A stretch of DNA of 64,000 bases from Symsagittifera roscoffensis. Lineage: Eukaryota; Xenacoelomorpha; Acoela; Convolutidae. Both the position numbers and the translations under genes were made by a program. This document shows positions 59,750 through 64,000 of this stretch, piece by piece. A model generated the notes under the pieces. It ran no database searches and was not told where the DNA came from. It saw nothing but the letters and a program-made list of their open reading frames with translations. Position 1 is the first letter of the stretch. Each line of letters starts with the position of its first letter. The DNA is taken from positions 4,130,580 through 4,194,579 of the forward strand of contig NC_087063.1 of the NCBI RefSeq assembly GCF_963678635.1. Reading direction: 5' to 3'.

Positions 59750-62074
59750 TCATCTCGCACTCTTCGGCTTGGAGGTGCCACACCCTGAAGTACTTGATAC
59801 AGCAAACTGTCTCAACAGTTCTTCTTCATCATCGGAGCTAATCACGATTTCCTCCCAAGCCTTCAGCTGTTCATAGGATCGCATCCATTCTCTTTGCTCC
59901 TGCAACCTCTTTGCCTGGTTGGGTAGTGCCTTCACCCTAGATTCCCGGTTCAAACAAAAGGAGTTGTGCAGGCTCAAGCTCACGTTCTTCGCCAGGTCCT
60001 CCTCTAGTATCGATTCCCTCGCTTTGGTATTGTCTCTAGACATCTTACCCACTCTCTTCCATCCTGTCGTGATCGCATTTCGGTGGGTCAACAGGGGTCT
60101 CTTGAAAGCTTCTGGCCCAATCTCGGCCTGGAACTGTCGATACTCCTTTTGATGCTTTCTCATGTGATCTTTCGTTGTCATGTACAACCAAGACGTCAGT
60201 GTCGCCCGAAACCATGGAAAGTACCTCAAACGGCTCCATATGTGTCTGACTTCCGTCGGTATGGCGAATACTTTGCACGCAGTCTCAAACAACTCGAGTC
60301 TCCTGCTGTAGTCTATCGCATATACTGACTCAGCCGTTGGCGTCGTCGCTTCCCGATACTTCGTTATATTCTCTTCTATCCATCTCAGAGCCAACATCGT
60401 ACTCACTACTAAGAGCGTCACCTTCTGCCGGTGATCCGGTAGTCCGATCGACCGAATTTCTTCCATATCCCACACCAGGCAAAGGTTCTTGTGATCTGGA
60501 TACCACACCGTTTGTGCCAAGCAGTGGCATGGGCATTCTCCATGGGTGATCTCAATGCTCCTGAGGTTACGCTCCCCCGAGGCTTCCAAGAGAGGCTCAA
60601 GCTCTATCATTTTCTCATGCATCGTGTCATTATCTTCCATGTTTGGAGCACCTCCCACAGGTTTTCCGATCACGTTTTGTCTCTCGTGATCGCTTGTGTT
60701 CTCACTCTCCAACTTCAAAAGTTCTTCTCCCCAGATTTCACTCAAGTCATCTCTCAATTCTTTTGGTACTGTCCCTCTGATTTTTCTCAACAACTTGTGC
60801 GAGTGATGCGATATCCGAGCCAACCTCACGCACTTGGGCACTGAGAAGGCTTTGTCCATCAGTACTCTCTGGCTGGATGCTTCCACCATCGCCATGTGCA
60901 ATGGGTAGTGGCTTCCGCACAAGTTGGCCATCATTGACCCTATCAAGGATTTTGCGTTCAATGGCAGGCCATAAGTTTCGCTCATGGGAAACCCCATTTC
61001 CGCTTCGAGACCAACCTTCCAGCTCCGGATGTGTTTTTGAGTCACCTGCAACACCCCAGGCCATGATTCTACGCTCAACGCCGTCACTAAATGGTGTTCA
61101 GACTCTAGTCTTTCCAGTGACTGCAGACTACACATTCTCGAGAAGAATCCGAGAGCTGTTGCTATGTTCACCGTAGTTCTCGCGTAACACTCCGCTACTA
61201 TTTGCACTTCACTTTTCTCCCTTTCCGTGATGTCTTCAAACCAAGTGACCATGTCTTCTTTTTGAAAGGACAGTATCCTGACACATGACCGTCCATCGCA
61301 GGTGTGCTCTCCGTTCCCACACGTCGAATCCAGACAGCTACCCGGCTCCATCTTCTTTGCTGACCCGAGCTTGCTCGTCTTTTCGCCTGATTCCTGCGTC
61401 TGAGGTGAGATTAGCTTGTGCAACACACTCAACTTTGCCAGATCTTCATCTTCCGTTGGTGCTAACCTCACTCGCTCGGTGGTTTCCTCGATCAGACTCG
61501 CGTGGGGATGTGGACACCAGGAGGGTCTTAATAGCTTCCATACCACTCCCAAGTTCGTGATTAACAAGCCATTTCCATCGCCCATGTTCACTTCAACTCT
61601 CTTGTTCGAACGCGGTATGCTTACCACCTCTGGTGTTTTCTCAAGAATCAGGCCTAGGCTCGGCCCCTCTTTCTCTACCGTTTCTATTTCCATTATTCTT
61701 TCTGTCCAAAACTTCAGTAGCTCCGCCACCTCGTGGTTCCTGTGAGCGCCTCCAGTTTCTGAGTCTAAGAAGGGATTGTAGGCTATTCCCATCACTCCCG
61801 ACACGTATTGGTATTCCCCCTTCTCGCTGAGTCTCGAGTACTGCTCTGACGAGGCCAGGTTACGGTGAACGTCATGCTCTTCTTCGAACTTCTTATTATA
61901 AAACCTCCGTACCTCGTCTAGCTTCCTGTGGTTCTCTAGGGATAGTCTGGAACCATCTTCCTTTTCTATTCCTGTACTCTGATACACGTTCAAGATGATC
62001 GTTGAGACTCTTTTTTTCCATGGTTTTACCTCCGCTTGCTCTCTGGTGGCATGCCAAGATGGTACTATCAGACA
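59750..62074 (-). CDS. ORF-C, large unrecognised protein
   Basis: Open from just after a stop at 62077-62075 to the stop at 59750, about 774 codons. No ATG occurs in the first 94 codons; the first is at 61792-61790, so expression from this frame alone would lose the N-terminus. The composition is that of a real soluble, largely helical protein rich in E, K, R and L. There is a Cys/His-rich patch (GECPCHCLAQ...DHKNLC) in the second half and an acidic tail (SSDDEEELLRQF). I see no reverse transcriptase YxDD, polymerase GDD, transposase DDE spacing or helicase P-loop. Frames A, B and C share strand, GC level and tight spacing, suggesting one unit. It may be a structural protein of a virus-like element, but I cannot assign a family. 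Confidence 0.7.
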   Translation of the reverse strand, partial: CLIVPSWHATREQAEVKPWKKRVSTIILNVYQSTGIEKEDGSRLSLENHRKLDEVRRFYNKKFEEEHDVHRNLASSEQYSRLSEKGEYQYVSGVMGIAYNPFLDSETGGAHRNHEVAELLKFWTERIMEIETVEKEGPSLGLILEKTPEVVSIPRSNKRVEVNMGDGNGLLITNLGVVWKLLRPSWCPHPHASLIEETTERVRLAPTEDEDLAKLSVLHKLISPQTQESGEKTSKLGSAKKMEPGSCLDSTCGNGEHTCDGRSCVRILSFQKEDMVTWFEDITEREKSEVQIVAECYARTTVNIATALGFFSRMCSLQSLERLESEHHLVTALSVESWPGVLQVTQKHIRSWKVGLEAEMGFPMSETYGLPLNAKSLIGSMMANLCGSHYPLHMAMVEASSQRVLMDKAFSVPKCVRLARISHHSHKLLRKIRGTVPKELRDDLSEIWGEELLKLESENTSDHERQNVIGKPVGGAPNMEDNDTMHEKMIELEPLLEASGERNLRSIEITHGECPCHCLAQTVWYPDHKNLCLVWDMEEIRSIGLPDHRQKVTLLVVSTMLALRWIEENITKYREATTPTAESVYAIDYSRRLELFETACKVFAIPTEVRHIWSRLRYFPWFRATLTSWLYMTTKDHMRKHQKEYRQFQAEIGPEAFKRPLLTHRNAITTGWKRVGKMSRDNTKARESILEEDLAKNVSLSLHNSFCLNRESRVKALPNQAKRLQEQREWMRSYEQLKAWEEIVISSDDEEELLRQFAVSSTSGCGTSKPKSAR

Positions 62075-62948
62075 TCATTGACATTATCCATCTCAAGAAA
62101 CATGTGGCATCCTTCCTCCTAGCCAGGCTCAAGCCTGAATTGTCCCTGGCCACGTGTTGCATCAATGCTTGATACACATCTAGCTTTTTGCTTCCCAACT
62201 TCAGCCTGTCATACGAGGTCAATGTCTCCAACTCTATTCCCACCAGACTCCAGGTGAACATTAATTGTCCTGCAGTCCTAACGAAGGGATTCGCCATTAA
62301 TGGTGGTGCTGATGAGGATGTCCTCATTGCTTCTTCAAAATGATCCTTCAACAAGTTCTGCCAGGACCTCTTCAGCTGAATCGCCATTTCTATTTTATTA
62401 ACCTCGGCCTTTTGCTGGGTGGCCCAATTGCGTCGCTTGCGAGCTACTCCACTGTCCAACTTCTTCAAGCAGTCCTCCATTTCCTTCAATGTCTCGAGGG
62501 CCACCCACCACGTCCGGGAGGTGTTCCTCGTCTTGTTCCTCTCCAATGGATCAATCGTCACTTGCTTGCCCGTGGCCTGGTGTGCCTTCGAGATCCATTC
62601 TTTGCCGACATCCACTTCCCATGTCTGTCCGTTCGTTGAACCTCTCTTTACGTTTATCTTCTGAGGCTTGAAGTCTTCCTCCGATGTCGAATTGGTGGAA
62701 GCCTCTATTTCCCTTTCTACTTCAAGTGGTCTTCTGAGCTCCGAGCTGCTCTTGTATGCCGCCGTCCTGCATCGAGCCAAAACCATGGGCGCCGTCTCTC
62801 TCAAGTTTCCTTCCGAAACAGCATCCACTGAAGGACTACCCAATCCCTCCACTTCTCTCTTCCTCTTGCGAGTCTTCACATCTCTGCTTGAGGGTGTTGT
62901 GGCTATCATCACTGATTCGACCTCTCTGTCTACCCCCAATCCTTCCAA
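61896..62948 (-). CDS. ORF-B, unrecognised basic protein
   Basis: Frame open from a stop at 62975-62973; first ATG at 62909-62907, giving about 337 residues. A basic cluster KTRKRKR near the N-terminus could be a nuclear localisation signal. A charged, probably helical middle follows (ETLKEMEDCLKKLDSG). Its last 179 bases (62074-61896) overlap the open part of ORF-C in another frame, and the overlap holds an A7 run (minus strand) at 62017-62011. Protein sense continues plausibly into ORF-C by a shift of one base forward. A programmed shift, splicing, or a simple indel in the run are all possible. No known domain recognised. Confidence 0.65.
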   Translation of the reverse strand: MEGLGVDREVESVMIATTPSSRDVKTRKRKREVEGLGSPSVDAVSEGNLRETAPMVLARCRTAAYKSSSELRRPLEVEREIEASTNSTSEEDFKPQKINVKRGSTNGQTWEVDVGKEWISKAHQATGKQVTIDPLERNKTRNTSRTWWVALETLKEMEDCLKKLDSGVARKRRNWATQQKAEVNKIEMAIQLKRSWQNLLKDHFEEAMRTSSSAPPLMANPFVRTAGQLMFTWSLVGIELETLTSYDRLKLGSKKLDVYQALMQHVARDNSGLSLARRKDATCFLRWIMSMMSDSTILACHQRASGGKTMEKKSLNDHLERVSEYRNRKGRWFQTIPREPQEARRGTEVL

Positions 62949-63060
62949 CTCTTGCCTCCCCCTGCTCGAGCCTTAAGGATATTAGTACTTTTAGTCATAT
63001 TACTAGTCCCAACCTTATCCCTTTTTATATCATCAACTATTTTATCTACAGTTTTTTGTT

Positions 63061-64000
63061 TCAGAGTAGAGCTGTCCTCACATTTTTCTTCTCTTCTCTA
63101 GTCTTCGATCGTGAATTCCTCAGCTCTACCAGCTTGCTCAGCAGCTCTTTTCGCGCCTTCTCATCCAGGCCCGTTCCTATCAGAAGCGGTTCTCCAAATC
63201 TTACGACTGTGTCCCACAGTTCCTCCTTGAATTTGTCCAGCGTCGTCTCGCTGCCCACTTCTTGATTGAATTCTTCCAAGAACTCCTGCCAAGCATCGTC
63301 CTTCAGGGACCCCAGGAACATGTCCCTGTTCCCTTCGAAAGTGTTCTTTTCCCTTTCCTCCGAGCTCAAGAGTATCATCCCCATATTGAAGGTCTCATTT
63401 GCCAATGGCAATTCCAGATTCTTCCGGGGGGACGGATTCAGAGGTGGGGTGGCAGTATCTGCCCAATTCTCCTCGTTCAAGTCTTTCAACAGCTCTTGAG
63501 TGGTGAGCTCCTCCCCTGATGGCCCTGGTTCAGGCGTATTCCCCATTTCCATGTCTTCACCGGCTTCACTGAGAGTTTCATCCATACTCTCTTCTTCTGA
63601 CTCATGTCTCCTTCTCTCGAGAATTCTTTTAAACCGGTCCTCAACGGGTCCACTCCTCTTGTCTCCAGGCGTGTCCACTGACAGTGGTGATGGTGTCGTA
63701 GGGTCCAATTTCTTGTATTCCGTCAGGGCTACGTGCAGTTGACCTGCTGCATCTAGTTCTTTTCCCTCCTGTCTCACTTCCACCTGTTCTAAGCCATAGG
63801 GTGCCCTGTATTTTCTCGTTGCAAATTTCATGTCGTCCACCAATGCGACATGCCCCTCCATCATGATCATCCTGCCATCATCCCATATGGATAGCATGTT
63901 CTCAAGTCCCTCCTGCTCAAGAGCTCTCAAGACCTTTCGCACCTCATATCCGGGGGGCTGCGAACCTCTCATCTTTTTCGCTTGCGTCGTCCACGAATTT
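63061..64000 (-). CDS. ORF-A, unrecognised acidic protein, runs off the window
   Basis: Open from the window edge to TGA at 63063-63061. An ATG sits at 63972-63970, but the frame continues upstream to the edge, so the true start may lie outside. At least 303 residues from that ATG: an ordered start, then a disordered acidic middle (ERRRHESEEESMDETLSEAG and a PEPGPSGEE stretch), and a helical C-terminal part (AWQEFLEEFNQEVG). This layout recalls phosphoprotein- or scaffold-type proteins, but no family is recognised. A 112-base gap separates it from the ORF-B open frame. Confidence 0.65.
   Translation of the reverse strand, partial: NSWTTQAKKMRGSQPPGYEVRKVLRALEQEGLENMLSIWDDGRMIMMEGHVALVDDMKFATRKYRAPYGLEQVEVRQEGKELDAAGQLHVALTEYKKLDPTTPSPLSVDTPGDKRSGPVEDRFKRILERRRHESEEESMDETLSEAGEDMEMGNTPEPGPSGEELTTQELLKDLNEENWADTATPPLNPSPRKNLELPLANETFNMGMILLSSEEREKNTFEGNRDMFLGSLKDDAWQEFLEEFNQEVGSETTLDKFKEELWDTVVRFGEPLLIGTGLDEKARKELLSKLVELRNSRSKTREEKKNVRTALL

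Noticed and set aside
59750-62074. Polymerase or reverse transcriptase in ORF-C
   Set aside because: No GDD, YxDD or other catalytic block could be seen in the 774 codons.
59919-63742. Plus-strand open frames of 60-169 codons opposite ORF-A, ORF-B and ORF-C
   Set aside because: Short, serine/proline/leucine-rich antisense shadows of longer minus-strand frames.

Overview
This is an AT-rich animal nuclear sequence (metazoan, almost certainly not a vertebrate; the phylum cannot be fixed from the sequence alone). The evidence is split genes with GT-AG introns, a complete beta-arrestin gene, a four-EF-hand calcium-binding protein gene, an animal-type LINE reverse transcriptase and many MITE- or SINE-like repeats. 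It is not a prokaryotic window: most short open frames are chance frames in introns and repeats.

Layout. 1-3.2 kb: non-coding, with a 30-bp minisatellite and a cluster of short palindromes. 3.2-9.6 kb, plus strand: a calmodulin/troponin-C superfamily gene. Its last acceptor is preceded by a minisatellite made of near-copies of that acceptor. 9.6-12 kb: nothing seen. 12.0-30.1 kb: a nested tandem array. A 2.7-kb repeat is duplicated, and a 5.37-kb unit is then present three times in tandem. Each 5.37-kb unit carries an intact copy of the last coding exon of beta-arrestin and a 78-bp-arm near-perfect palindrome.

29.3-54.9 kb, minus strand: the rest of beta-arrestin. Eleven coding exons keep phase at every junction and give a 470-residue protein with clathrin and AP2 binding motifs. 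Its introns are packed with dispersed repeats: R1, with a TATA-like tail; R2, with a 3' hairpin whose stem covaries between copies; hAT-type MITEs; and a tRNA-derived SINE. 55.5-58.7 kb: a LINE-type reverse transcriptase with a frameshift, lacking an endonuclease, and unusually lying between two 288-bp direct repeats about 99% identical.

59.7-64 kb, minus strand, running off the window edge: three large GC-richer open frames, named ORF-A, ORF-B and ORF-C here, packed and partly overlapping, that I could not assign to any family. They look like an integrated virus-like or mobile-element gene block and are the strongest candidate for something undescribed. Their relation to the neighbouring reverse transcriptase element is unknown.

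The two host genes (calcium sensor and GPCR adaptor) are convergent, with their 3' ends facing across the tandem array; no functional link between them is implied by the sequence.
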